DNA of 64,000 bases from Alkalimonas mucilaginosa (GTDB taxonomy: Bacteria; Pseudomonadota; Gammaproteobacteria; Enterobacterales; Alteromonadaceae). Below, piece after piece: positions 14,274 to 22,933 of this stretch. The position numbers were made by a program, and so were the translations under genes. The notes beneath the pieces were generated by a model. The model was not told the origin of the DNA. It did no database searches and saw only the letters and a list, made by a program, of their open reading frames with translations. The stretch's first letter is position 1. Each line of letters opens with the position of its first letter. The stretch spans positions 1-64,000 of the forward strand of contig NZ_JAUGZK010000014.1 of NCBI RefSeq assembly GCF_036327005.1, read 5' to 3'.

Positions 14274-15158
14274 CTATTTCTTCTGGCTAAACAGCTGATC
14301 CAGCTTTTCTTCAAAGCTGTGGTAATTCAGAAAATCGTACAGCTCCATCCGGGTTTGCATGTCGTCGATCACCGCTTTCTGATCGCCCTGCTGCAAAATG
14401 TTCTCGTACACTTTTAATGCTGCCTTGTTCATGGCCCGGAAGGCACTGAGTGGATACAGCACCATGGCCACGCCGACACTGGCCAGCTCGTCTTTGTTGA
14501 ACAAGGGCGTTTGGCCAAACTCGGTAATGTTGGCCAGTACCGGCACATCCAGCGCCTTGGTAAAGGCCTGGTACTGCTCCAGCGTATGCACGGCTTCGGC
14601 AAAGATGGCATCGGCACCGGCGGCCTGGCAGGCCAGGGCCCGCTCAATGGCCGCATCCACGCCTTGCTGCGCTAACGCATCGGTGCGCGCCATAATAAAG
14701 AAGTGTTCATCAGTACGGGCATCGACCGCGGCTTTGACCCGGTCGACCATTTCATCCAGCGACACGATTTCTTTGTTCGGCCGGTGGCCACAGCGCTTTT
14801 GCGCCACCTGATCTTCAATGTGAAAACCAGCAGCGCCGGCACGGGTCATTTCTTTCACGGTACGGGCAATGTTAAAAGCGCCACCCCAGCCGGTATCGGC
14901 ATCGACCAACAGTGGCACTTCGGTCGCACCGGTAATGCGGCGGATGTCTTCACAGACATCGTTTAAGGAAGTCATGCCCAAATCCGGCAGCCCAAAGGAG
15001 GCATTGGCGACACCGGCACCGGATAAATACAAGGCTTTATGACCCACCCGCTCAGCCATCATGGCGGTGTAGGCATTGATGGTGCCGACCAGTTGCAAAG
15101 GTTGATTGTCGACAATGGCCTGACGCAGCCGGGCTCCGGCGCTAAAATGAGTGCTCAT
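14274..15158 (-). CDS. prpB: 2-methylisocitrate lyase
   Basis: The 294-residue enzyme cleaves 2-methylisocitrate to pyruvate and succinate, the last step of the cycle. It belongs to the ICL/PEP mutase barrel superfamily. The lyase motif KRCGH appears as QKRCGHRPNKE near residue 124, with metal-binding residues in VDADTGWGGAFNIARTV near 87. Length matches E. coli PrpB (296). The start ATG overlaps the stop of the upstream regulator by 4 nt (15155-15158), indicating translational coupling. Downstream a 200-nt gap with a large hairpin separates it from prpC. Confidence 0.96.
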   Translation of the reverse strand: MSTHFSAGARLRQAIVDNQPLQLVGTINAYTAMMAERVGHKALYLSGAGVANASFGLPDLGMTSLNDVCEDIRRITGATEVPLLVDADTGWGGAFNIARTVKEMTRAGAAGFHIEDQVAQKRCGHRPNKEIVSLDEMVDRVKAAVDARTDEHFFIMARTDALAQQGVDAAIERALACQAAGADAIFAEAVHTLEQYQAFTKALDVPVLANITEFGQTPLFNKDELASVGVAMVLYPLSAFRAMNKAALKVYENILQQGDQKAVIDDMQTRMELYDFLNYHSFEEKLDQLFSQKK

Positions 15159-15838
15159 GCTTGATTCCCCGTTAGTTGCAATTCAATGTTTCGCCGTGAC
15201 GCGCCTATGTGGCGGCGCATCAGTAAATCGGCCAGTTCACCATCGCGGTTGGCAATGGCATGGATGATGGCTTTGTGTTCATCAAAGGCCCGCGACACCC
15301 GCGGCCCGTTCATGCCTAACTGCACCCGGTACATCCGGACCAGAAAGTATAGCTCATCACATAAAATGTTGATTAAGTATGGATTTTTGCTGCCAAGAAT
15401 AATGCGGTAATGAAAGTCCAGGTCGCCGGCTTCCTGGTAGTAGCTCTCCCCTTCGCGCACGCGCTGGGTGCTGAGGTGCTGGTCGAGCAAGGCACGCACT
15501 TCGGCAATTTCGGCATCGGTCATCTGCTCGGCGGCAAGGCGGCAGGCCAGGCCTTCCAGCTCTTCGCGCAATTGATAGAGCGATATCAGCCCTTCTTTCG
15601 ATAGCGTCACGACCCGGGCGCCGGCATTGGGGATGCGCTCAATCAGATGGCAGCGCTCCAGCCGTGCCAGCGCCTCGCGCAGTGGTGCCCGGCTTAAATC
15701 AAAGCGCCGCGCCAGTTCAGGCTCGCTGATTTTGCTGCCAGCCGGGATATCCCCTTCCACGATAGCACGCTGTATTTCCAGCAGCACGCGGTCGGCTGCT
15801 GTCACCGGCATCCGCCAGATTGGACTTTGCATTGTCAT
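15155..15838 (-). CDS. GntR-family (FCD-type) regulator of the prp operon
   Basis: The protein is about 228 residues with an N-terminal winged helix (residues 15-75; LARRFDLSRAPLREALARLERCHLIERIPNAGARV is the GntR signature). A C-terminal all-helical FCD effector domain follows (residues 85-220), with metal/ligand-binding residues such as Asp in DLDFHYRI and His in EHKAIIHAI and RRHIGAS. It is the first gene of the prp transcript and overlaps prpB. This is the GntR type of prp control found in pseudomonads and Shewanella-like bacteria, in place of the sigma-54-dependent PrpR of enterics. The start is ATG 15836-15838 or ATG 15830-15832; a TTG at 15841 is less likely. Confidence 0.88.
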   Translation of the reverse strand: MTMQSPIWRMPVTAADRVLLEIQRAIVEGDIPAGSKISEPELARRFDLSRAPLREALARLERCHLIERIPNAGARVVTLSKEGLISLYQLREELEGLACRLAAEQMTDAEIAEVRALLDQHLSTQRVREGESYYQEAGDLDFHYRIILGSKNPYLINILCDELYFLVRMYRVQLGMNGPRVSRAFDEHKAIIHAIANRDGELADLLMRRHIGASRRNIELQLTGNQA

Positions 15839-15863
15839 CAAATTGCCACACCACTCGCGCTAA

Positions 15864-15948
15864 ATTGTCGACAGATAAAAACGATAATGCAGTTTTAGTG
15901 GCTATTGAACCGATTGTCAAGCAACGCAACACAAAGATTGTCGACAAT
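15864..15948. promoter_or_regulatory. Candidate operators of the prp GntR regulator
   Basis: The perfect palindrome ATTGTCGACAAT occurs at 15937-15948 and a close copy, ATTGTCGACAG, at 15864-15874. A half-site ATTGTC lies at 15913-15918. The two full copies are 73 bp apart between the divergent regulator and rlmI genes. Short palindromes of this kind fit GntR/FCD regulators and suggest autoregulation of the prp operon. Confidence 0.7.
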
Positions 15949-16061
15949 AACACCAAAGTTGTAGCCAGATCATGCCAGTTTCAGCTTTCTGCTGCTGACA
16001 GATGATCCCGCCATCCGTTTCAAGTACAATAACCGCCCTTTACTCTTTGGCGAACCGCACC

Positions 16062-17267
16062 ATGTCCAATGCAAAAACCTACCCCATCGTCACCCTGGCT
16101 GCTGGCCGGGAAAAAGCATTAAAACGCCGTCATCCGTGGATCTTTTCCAAAGCCGTGCATGCAGTCAAAGGCACCCCCAATGCCGGTGATACCGTCGATG
16201 TGGTCAGTTTTGATCAGAAATGGTTGTGCCGGGCGGCCTATTCGCCAAAGTCGCAAATCCGCTTACGGGTCTGGACAGAGCAACAGAGTGAAGCCATTGA
16301 TCAGGCATTTTTTGAAAAACGCATTCAGCGAGCGCAGGGCCTGAGAAGCCTCTGGTTTGCCGGTCAGGATACCACTGGCTACCGGCTGGTGGCGGCCGAG
16401 TCCGATGACCTGCCAGGCATTATTATTGACCGTTTTGCCGATGTGCTGGTCTGTCAGTTGCTGTCGGCTGGTGCCGAGGCCAATCGCAAGCATCTGCTGG
16501 CTGCGCTCAAAGCGCTCTACCCCAGCTGCAGCATCTACGATCGCTCCGATGTTGAGGTGCGCAAAAAAGAAGGGCTGGAACTCAAATCCGGCTGGCTGCA
16601 TCAGCCACTGGCAAGCACCGAAGTGACCATTCGTGAGCATGGCATGCAGATATTGGTGGATGTGGCCGAGGGCCATAAAACCGGTTTTTACCTCGATCAG
16701 CGTGCCAATCGCCTGCGCCTGCGCCAACTGGCGGCCGGCAAAACCGTGCTGAACTGCTTTAGCTACACCGGTACTTTTGGTGTAGCGGCTCTGCTTGGTG
16801 GTGCCACAGAGGTAATCAACGTCGATGCCTCTGAAAGCGCCCTCGCCTTGTCTGAGCGTCAATTAGCATTAAATGGCCTGCAGCCAGAACAAGCCAGCCA
16901 TGTGAAACAGGATGTGTTTAAGCTGCTGCGCCAGTACAAAGAAGAAGGCAAGCAGTTTGATCTGCTGATTCTGGACCCGCCGAAATTTGCCGACAACAAA
17001 GGCCAGTTGATGGGCGCCTGTCGTGGTTACAAAGACATCAACCGGGTGGCAATGCAATTGGTAAAACCAGGCGGCTTGCTGCTGACCTTCTCCTGCTCTG
17101 GCCTGATGGAAGACAGCTTGTTCCAGAAAGTGGTGGCCGATGCAGCGCTGGACGCCGGCCGCGACTGCCTGTTTGTGGAGCGGATGCAGCAAGATGCCGA
17201 TCACCCGGTCGCCAGCTTCTACCCGGAAGGTCATTACTTAAAAGGATTGATCTGCTACCTGCCTTAA
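16062..17267 (+). CDS. rlmI: RlmI, 23S rRNA m5C1962 methyltransferase
   Basis: The 401-residue protein is close to the 396 of E. coli RlmI. An N-terminal PUA domain (residues 5-80; REKALKRRHPWIFSKAV) is followed by an EEHEE-type segment and a Rossmann methyltransferase domain. SAM motif I is NCFSYTGTFGVAALLGGA near residue 228, motif IV is LDPPKFA near 305, and the catalytic Cys lies in FSCSGLM near 345. It methylates C5 of C1962 in 23S rRNA. The ATG at 16062 is chosen; an earlier in-frame ATG at 16002 adds 20 non-conserved residues. It is divergent from the prp operon, with the prp operator region in between. Confidence 0.93.
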   Translation: MSNAKTYPIVTLAAGREKALKRRHPWIFSKAVHAVKGTPNAGDTVDVVSFDQKWLCRAAYSPKSQIRLRVWTEQQSEAIDQAFFEKRIQRAQGLRSLWFAGQDTTGYRLVAAESDDLPGIIIDRFADVLVCQLLSAGAEANRKHLLAALKALYPSCSIYDRSDVEVRKKEGLELKSGWLHQPLASTEVTIREHGMQILVDVAEGHKTGFYLDQRANRLRLRQLAAGKTVLNCFSYTGTFGVAALLGGATEVINVDASESALALSERQLALNGLQPEQASHVKQDVFKLLRQYKEEGKQFDLLILDPPKFADNKGQLMGACRGYKDINRVAMQLVKPGGLLLTFSCSGLMEDSLFQKVVADAALDAGRDCLFVERMQQDADHPVASFYPEGHYLKGLICYLP

Positions 17268-17284
17268 CTGCGTAACTGAACACC

Positions 17285-17318
17285 AACACCCGCTAATTCC
17301 ACACAAACGGCGGGTGTT
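17285..17318 (+). terminator. Probable terminator after rlmI
   Basis: AACACCCGC (17285-17293) and GCGGGTGTT (17310-17318) form a 9-bp stem with a 16-nt loop, followed by a weak T-containing stretch. It lies 18 nt after the rlmI stop. Confidence 0.5.
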
Positions 17319-17382
17319 TGTTGCCATAGCCTTTTGGTATGCTGCCAACAGTTTTTCCGTTCATACACAGATAGGTATTTGC

Positions 17383-17952
17383 ATGAAAACAATGCTTTGC
17401 TCTTTGCTGCTTGCGACCAGCCTTGGCGCCAGTGCCAACTGGCAGCTGGATAACAGTACGTCGCGGTTGGATTTTGTTTCGTTAAAAAATGATGTGGCCG
17501 CTGAAGTCCATCAATTCTCGCAGCTTAGCGGCAGCTGGCAAGCTGATGGCAGCTTGCAGATCGAGATTGCCGTCTCAAGCCTGCAAACCCATATCCCAAT
17601 CCGCGATGATCGCATGTGGCAATATTTGTTGAAACTGGATGATTACCCACTGATTACCGCTACCGGTACTGTCAGCCCGGATGCCATCGCCGACTTAGCC
17701 ATTGGCAGCAGCAAAACGGTGCGGGTACCCTTGCAGCTGACCATCGTTGGTCAAACACAGCGGGTGCAAAGCGAAGTGCTGGTTACCCGGTTGGCTGAAA
17801 ACAGCCTGCAAGTAAACACCCAGGCGCCTATTATGGTGAACGGGGATCAATTTGGTTTAACGGAAGGTTTAAACCGGCTGCGCGATCTGGCCGGGCTGCA
17901 AAATATCAACCCGATGGTGCCTGTGACCTTTACCGTACGGTTTGAAAAGTAA
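17383..17952 (+). CDS. Exported YceI-like lipocalin-fold protein
   Basis: The 189-residue protein has a signal peptide (MKTMLCSLLLATSLGASA) and mature start NWQLDNSTSRLDFVSLKN, the usual opening of YceI-domain proteins, which bind isoprenoid or other long lipids in a beta-barrel. The core strands include GSLQIEIAVSSLQTHIPIRDDRMWQYLL and a C-terminal VPVTFTVRFEK. It is shorter and more divergent than E. coli YceI, so ligand binding is an inference. The ATG at 17383 is preferred to an upstream in-frame codon at 17314 because it gives a clean signal peptide. It is predicted to be periplasmic. It is convergent with the PilZ gene. Confidence 0.75.
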   Translation: MKTMLCSLLLATSLGASANWQLDNSTSRLDFVSLKNDVAAEVHQFSQLSGSWQADGSLQIEIAVSSLQTHIPIRDDRMWQYLLKLDDYPLITATGTVSPDAIADLAIGSSKTVRVPLQLTIVGQTQRVQSEVLVTRLAENSLQVNTQAPIMVNGDQFGLTEGLNRLRDLAGLQNINPMVPVTFTVRFEK

Positions 17953-18015
17953 CTGCGAATAAAACGAGCGCAACAACAGTGCAGCCCGGATCATACCTGG
18001 CTGCCTGGTTACACG

Positions 18016-18315
18016 CTAATTCATATCGATAAAAGCCAGTCCCAGCTGGTAACCATCCCCGCTTTCCTGGCCACAGCGCATCACTTTAGCGGTCGCATCC
18101 AGTGGCGGTATGCTGTTGTTGGCTGATTCTAAACGCACTCGAATTATGGTACCCATTTCCAGTGGTTCATTAATATCGACCGACATGCCGGAAGCGCTTA
18201 AATCCCGGCAAATACCATCAATGGTTCGGCCTGCTTCCGGATCATTGATCAGCAGTTGCACATCGGCATTAACCATCATACGGTAAAAATGGCGCTTATC
18301 ACTTTGGTTTAACAT
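18016..18315 (-). CDS. PilZ-domain protein (cyclic-di-GMP receptor)
   Basis: The 99-residue protein consists of a single PilZ domain. Both c-di-GMP-binding motifs are intact: the RxxxR arm in KRHFYRM near residues 8-14, and DLSASGMSV near 40-48 (D/NxSxxG). The start ATG (18313-18315) follows GGGGGAG at a good distance; a GTG one codon earlier is the alternative. Stand-alone PilZ proteins act as c-di-GMP-dependent adaptors in motility, adhesion or exopolysaccharide control. The partner is not evident here, as the neighbours (YceI-like, hrpA) are unrelated. Confidence 0.88.
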   Translation of the reverse strand: MLNQSDKRHFYRMMVNADVQLLINDPEAGRTIDGICRDLSASGMSVDINEPLEMGTIIRVRLESANNSIPPLDATAKVMRCGQESGDGYQLGLAFIDMN

Positions 18316-18427
18316 CACTACTCCCCCAGCTTGTCCTTGCTTAATGTGTTTGTACCTGACGTACTAGTTATATAGCTTTCCCCCATGCCTGTAAAGGCAG
18401 GATTGAAAACGGTGATAGATTTAGGCG

Positions 18428-21400
18428 TCAGGCAGCCGACGACTTCGCGTCACTGATGGCGTTGAGCACCCGCTTGAGCGAAATTGGATACGCCGTGCCC
18501 AGGGTTTGCGCGAACAGTGATACTTTTAACTCCTCTATCATCCAGCGGATCTCCGCTACAGGCTCAGGCAACACAGCAAGGGTTTTGTAATGGCCCAGCA
18601 AGGCCTGATAAGCTTCTTCGGCGCGCTGGTAATCGTGCATCATCAACCGGTCACGGTGCGGATCTATCGGTAGTTTCTCCAGTCGTTTTTCCATCGCTTT
18701 TAAATAGCGCAGTAAATCCGCCAATCTGGCTGCGCCATGCTGGCTGACAAAGCCTTTAAACAGCAAGCTAGCCAGATGCTGTTTGACTTCCCCCTGCGCC
18801 TGCACATGGGCTAAATCCACCTTGCCCTTTAAGCGCTTTTGGATCTGGTGACCGAGCGACAAAATTTGCTCCACCTGCAAGGCGATGGCCAACACCCGCT
18901 CGTTCAGCTCGGCCCGCACCTGCTCTTTGATGGTTGTAAATTGCGCCTGGTTGTGTGGAAAGTCCTGCTCTGCCAGCATGGCATCCACCGCCGCCGCAAT
19001 GCAGTCGTCTATCAGCTCCAGCACCTTGCCAAAAGGATTAAAATAAAGCCCAAGCTTGGCCTTGTTCGGCAATGACTCTTGCAGGTATTTCACCGGCGAT
19101 GGAATATTCAGCAATATCAAGCGGCGTAGACCAAGCAAGCTGGTTTGCCTGGCCAAAGCGGCATGGTCCAGCAGCTTAATGGCGACTGAGTCGCCCTCAT
19201 CCACCAGCGCCGGATAGGCCTTGATCTCGTAACCCGCCTGCAGCTGCACGTACTCACTGGGCAACTGACCAAAGCTCCAGTCGGTCAGCTGTTGCTGCTC
19301 GATATCCGGCTCTGCCACCTCGCTCAAGGTTTGCTGCACATCGCCCTGCAATTGCTGTTTTAACAAGGCCAGCGAACGTCCCTGCACCATCAGCTTGCCG
19401 CTGGCATCGACCACTTTAAAATTCATCTGCAAATGAGCCGGCAAACTGGCCAGGTCCCAGGCATCCTCCGGGATGGTGGTGCCGGACATCCGCCGTAACT
19501 GTGCGGTCACCGCCCCCAGCAGCTTGCCCTGGCCAGGTTGCAGCACCTGCAACAGAGCATCGGCGTAATTGGGTGCCGGTACAAATTGGCGACGGTAATT
19601 TTTCGGCAAGGATTTAATAAGCGCCACCAGCAACTCATGCAACAGGCCCGGGATCAGCCAGTCAAAGCCTTGATCGTTGATTTGATTCAGCAGCGCCAGC
19701 GGGATCACCAGACTGACCCCATCGTCCGGCTCGCCCGGTGCAAAGTGATAGCTTAGCGGCAGCTTCAGATTGCCCTGGCTCCATACATCCGGGAACTGTC
19801 CTTCGCCGATGTCATCGGCAGCGCGTTTTTTCAAGGCTTCGGGGTCAAAGTGCAAAAAGCGTTTGTCTTCTTTGCGTTTTTGCTGCCACCATTTACTGAA
19901 ATCAACGCGGTTATTGGCTTGCAGCGGCACCCGACTGGCGTAAAACTGCACCAAATCTTCTTCATCCACCAGAATATCACGGCGCCGGCTTTTATCTTCC
20001 AGCGCGATCACTTCATCCAGCAGCTTGCGATTGTGCGCCAAAAAAGCTTCCTGCTGTCCCAGCTCTTCATGCACCAGGGCTTCACGAATAAAGATCTGGT
20101 GGCAGGTCGCAGCATCGATGTTGCTGTACAGCACTGGCCGTTTGCCGACAATGATCACGCCATACAAACTGACTTGCTCAAAAGCAATAACAGCCCCGCG
20201 CTTCTTCTGCCAGTGCGGCTCGCTGTAGCTGCGGCTAACCAGGTGTTCGGCCAGCGGCTCCACCCAGTCCGGCTCTATTTTTGCCAGGCTGCGGGCATAG
20301 AGTTTGGAGGTTTCCACCCATTCGGACGCCATCACCCATTTGGGTTTGCGCTTAAATAAATGACTGCCTGGAAAGGCGTAAAAACGGGTTTGCCGCGGCC
20401 CCAGATAATCGGCTTCAGCATCTTTGCAGCCAATCTGGCCGAGCAAACCACTAAGCAGACTGCGGTGAATTTCGGCATAGCCTGCTGTGGCCTGATTGGC
20501 GCGAAAACCAAGCTCCTGCATCAGTTGCGTCAGCTGATACACCAAGTCCTGCCACTCCCGCACCCGAAGGTAGTTCAGCAACTCGGTTTTGCACAGTTTG
20601 CGAAACTGATTGTTGCTCAATTCCTCCTGCTGCTGTTGCAAGTACTGCCAGAGCTTGAGGTAACTGACAAAGTCCGAGTCCTGATCGGCAAAGCGGCTGT
20701 GCAGCTCATCGGCTTTTTGCTGTTTATCCAGCGGCCGCTCACGCGGGTCCTGAATCGAAAGCGCTGCTACGATCACCACCACTTCACTCAGCGCCTGCTG
20801 TTTTGGCGCTTCGAGCAGCATGCGGCCAAGCCGGGGATCAATCGGCAACCGTGCCAACTGACGGCCAAGCTCGGTCATTTGCAACTGACCGGCTTTGCGT
20901 TTGGTTTCAACCGCCCCCAGCTCTTCCAGCAATTTGATGCCATCGGTGACAAAACGGCTGTCGGGCCGCTGCAAAAACGGGAAGGCCTCGATGCTGCCAA
21001 GGCGTAAGGACAACATCTGCAAAATAACCGACGCTAAGTTGGTGCGCAGGATCTCCGGATCCGTGTACTCCGGCCGGTTTAAAAAGTCCTCTTCGCTGTA
21101 GAGCCGAATGCAAATACCAGCCGCAACCCGACCACAACGGCCCTTACGCTGATTGGCGCTGGCCTGGCTGATGGGTTCAATCGGCAGCTGCTGCACTTTA
21201 GAGCGGTAACTGTAACGGGAAATACGGGCGGTACCGGGATCAATCACATAGCGGATCCCCGGCACCGTTAACGAGGTTTCGGCCACATTGGTGGCCAGCA
21301 CAATGCGCCGGCCCGGATGCGATTGAAACACCCGGTTTTGTTCGCTGGCGCTTAAACGCGAATACAGCGGCAGGATTTCGGTATGCGGCAATTTCAGCTT

Positions 21401-22351
21401 TTCCAGCGCATCGGCGATATCACGAATTTCCCGCTCGCCATTTAAAAACACCAGAATATCGCCCGGCGGCTCGCGGTACAGCTCCTCCACTGCATCGAAC
21501 AGGTTTTGCAGCTGATCGCGATCTTTATCGTTCTGCTCGGCCGTTTCATCGAAAGGCCGGTAACGCACTTCCACCGGATAGGTGCGGCCCGAGACTTCAA
21601 TCACCGGCGCATCGTTAAAGTGTTTGGAGAAACGCTGCGGATCGATGGTGGCCGACGTAATAATCACCTTCAAATCCGGCCGTTTTGGCAACAACTGTTT
21701 CAGGTACCCAAGCAAAAAATCGATGTTCAGGCTGCGTTCGTGCGCCTCATCAATAATCAGCGTATCGTACTGATTTAAGAAACGGTCCTGCTGCATTTCT
21801 GCCAACAGCACCCCATCGGTCATCAGTTTAATCCGGGTCTGCTCGGAAGTATGATCGCCAAAACGAATTTTAAAACCGACTTCTTTACCAGGCTCGACCC
21901 CCAGCTCTTCAGCAATGCGATTGCTAACGCTGCGTGCAGCCAAACGCCGTGGTTGGGTGTGGCCAATCATGCCGGCAACACCGCGCCCCAGCTCCAGGCA
22001 AATTTTCGGCAACTGGGTGGTTTTGCCCGAGCCGGTTTCACCGGCAATCACCACCAACTGGTGCTTAGCAATGGCCGCTTTGATGTCGTCTTTTTTTGCC
22101 ACCACCGGCAGCTCGGCCGGATAGTTCAGTTGCAAGGCCTGGCTGGCTCGTTGCTGGCGCAGGGCAACCGAGCGCTCAAGATCCTGTGCTATCGTGGCGA
22201 GAGCTTTATTACGCTTTGCCTCATCGCTGATTTTTTTCAGGCCATGCAGGCGCTTTTGCAAACGGAACTGATCTCTTTGCATGGCGAAACGAAGCTGTCG
22301 CTGCAACTCGTGGAGCGACTGTGGATTCGGTATGGACTTGGGTTCAGACAA
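18428..22351 (-). CDS. hrpA: HrpA, ATP-dependent DEAH-box RNA helicase
   Basis: The 1307-residue protein has the size and organisation of E. coli HrpA. The helicase core shows Walker A GETGSGKTTQLPK near residue 97, DEAH in LIIDEAHERSLN near 201, motif III SAT near 233 and motif VI QRKGRCGR near 388. Winged-helix/ratchet and OB-fold domains follow (residues 450-750), then a long C-terminal DUF3418 region typical of HrpA. HrpA acts on stalled or collided ribosomes. The only usable start is a TTG (22349-22351); no in-frame ATG occurs before residue 24. That TTG directly follows the T-tract of the upstream gene's terminator, and the 3' arm of the terminator (GAGGG) could serve as ribosome-binding site. 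Confidence 0.94.
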   Translation of the reverse strand: MSEPKSIPNPQSLHELQRQLRFAMQRDQFRLQKRLHGLKKISDEAKRNKALATIAQDLERSVALRQQRASQALQLNYPAELPVVAKKDDIKAAIAKHQLVVIAGETGSGKTTQLPKICLELGRGVAGMIGHTQPRRLAARSVSNRIAEELGVEPGKEVGFKIRFGDHTSEQTRIKLMTDGVLLAEMQQDRFLNQYDTLIIDEAHERSLNIDFLLGYLKQLLPKRPDLKVIITSATIDPQRFSKHFNDAPVIEVSGRTYPVEVRYRPFDETAEQNDKDRDQLQNLFDAVEELYREPPGDILVFLNGEREIRDIADALEKLKLPHTEILPLYSRLSASEQNRVFQSHPGRRIVLATNVAETSLTVPGIRYVIDPGTARISRYSYRSKVQQLPIEPISQASANQRKGRCGRVAAGICIRLYSEEDFLNRPEYTDPEILRTNLASVILQMLSLRLGSIEAFPFLQRPDSRFVTDGIKLLEELGAVETKRKAGQLQMTELGRQLARLPIDPRLGRMLLEAPKQQALSEVVVIVAALSIQDPRERPLDKQQKADELHSRFADQDSDFVSYLKLWQYLQQQQEELSNNQFRKLCKTELLNYLRVREWQDLVYQLTQLMQELGFRANQATAGYAEIHRSLLSGLLGQIGCKDAEADYLGPRQTRFYAFPGSHLFKRKPKWVMASEWVETSKLYARSLAKIEPDWVEPLAEHLVSRSYSEPHWQKKRGAVIAFEQVSLYGVIIVGKRPVLYSNIDAATCHQIFIREALVHEELGQQEAFLAHNRKLLDEVIALEDKSRRRDILVDEEDLVQFYASRVPLQANNRVDFSKWWQQKRKEDKRFLHFDPEALKKRAADDIGEGQFPDVWSQGNLKLPLSYHFAPGEPDDGVSLVIPLALLNQINDQGFDWLIPGLLHELLVALIKSLPKNYRRQFVPAPNYADALLQVLQPGQGKLLGAVTAQLRRMSGTTIPEDAWDLASLPAHLQMNFKVVDASGKLMVQGRSLALLKQQLQGDVQQTLSEVAEPDIEQQQLTDWSFGQLPSEYVQLQAGYEIKAYPALVDEGDSVAIKLLDHAALARQTSLLGLRRLILLNIPSPVKYLQESLPNKAKLGLYFNPFGKVLELIDDCIAAAVDAMLAEQDFPHNQAQFTTIKEQVRAELNERVLAIALQVEQILSLGHQIQKRLKGKVDLAHVQAQGEVKQHLASLLFKGFVSQHGAARLADLLRYLKAMEKRLEKLPIDPHRDRLMMHDYQRAEEAYQALLGHYKTLAVLPEPVAEIRWMIEELKVSLFAQTLGTAYPISLKRVLNAISDAKSSAA

Positions 22352-22380
22352 AAAAACGCCCTCAGCAGAATAAGGGCGTT
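22350..22380 (-). terminator. Intrinsic terminator between the CBS gene and hrpA
   Basis: On the minus strand AACGCCCT (22373-22380) and AGGGCGTT (22355-22362) form the stem and seven Ts (22356-22350) follow. It ends the CBS-protein transcript. It also overlaps the start region of hrpA: the last T belongs to the hrpA TTG start codon. Confidence 0.8.
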
Positions 22381-22409
22381 ATGCTAGCAAGAAGCGCAAA
22401 GCGCTGCAA

Positions 22410-22829
22410 TCAAACGGCTTTGCGATAATGGGAATTCATTTCCTTATCGATGGCGGCCAGCACATGGCTGCGGCTGATGATCCCAAGCAACTGGTTGTTG
22501 TCGTCCACCACCGGATACAACTTGGGTTTTAGCTTTAGCATGGTTTGCGCCAAATCGATGATGCCATCGTACGCTTTTACCGACAACACCTCGGTTTGCA
22601 TAATATCGCGCACATGCGCCACCTGCTGGTCGTGGTAGGTGGATTTTAGCATCAAAGCCAAGCAATCCTGCTCGGATAAAAAGCCAATCACTTTATTGTG
22701 TTCGTCCACCACAGGGCCACCGGTCTGATTGCTGATGGTGAGCCGATCGGCTGCCAGCTCCACCGTCATATCTGCGGTAAAGGTTACCGGATGGTTGTTC
22801 ATGTAATCGCCTACTTTCAGTAAGTCCAT
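22410..22829 (-). CDS. Tandem CBS-domain protein
   Basis: The 139-residue protein consists of two CBS motifs (a Bateman module): residues 5-60 (VGDYMNNHPVTFTADMTVELAADRL...GFLSEQDCL) and 72-125 (VRDIMQTEVLSVKAYDGIIDLAQTM...LLGIISRSHVL). Such modules bind adenine nucleotides and regulate partner enzymes or channels; stand-alone forms are common and mostly uncharacterised. The start ATG (22827-22829) is preceded by AGGAGG, which excludes a longer frame. No partner is fused or adjacent. A strong intrinsic terminator follows the gene. Confidence 0.85.
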   Translation of the reverse strand: MDLLKVGDYMNNHPVTFTADMTVELAADRLTISNQTGGPVVDEHNKVIGFLSEQDCLALMLKSTYHDQQVAHVRDIMQTEVLSVKAYDGIIDLAQTMLKLKPKLYPVVDDNNQLLGIISRSHVLAAIDKEMNSHYRKAV

Positions 22830-22933
22830 GTTTCCTCCTGAAGACATATTGCTTGCTTTAAGCCTAGCTGAAACTGGCAAAACTGCCGGATTTTAGTCAG
22901 CAAAAAACCACTGACTGCTGACTTTTTAGCCAG

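Noticed and set aside
19538..21007. Long plus-strand ORFs opposite hrpA
   Set aside because: They are antisense shadows of a conserved helicase gene; codon composition and lack of family motifs give no support.
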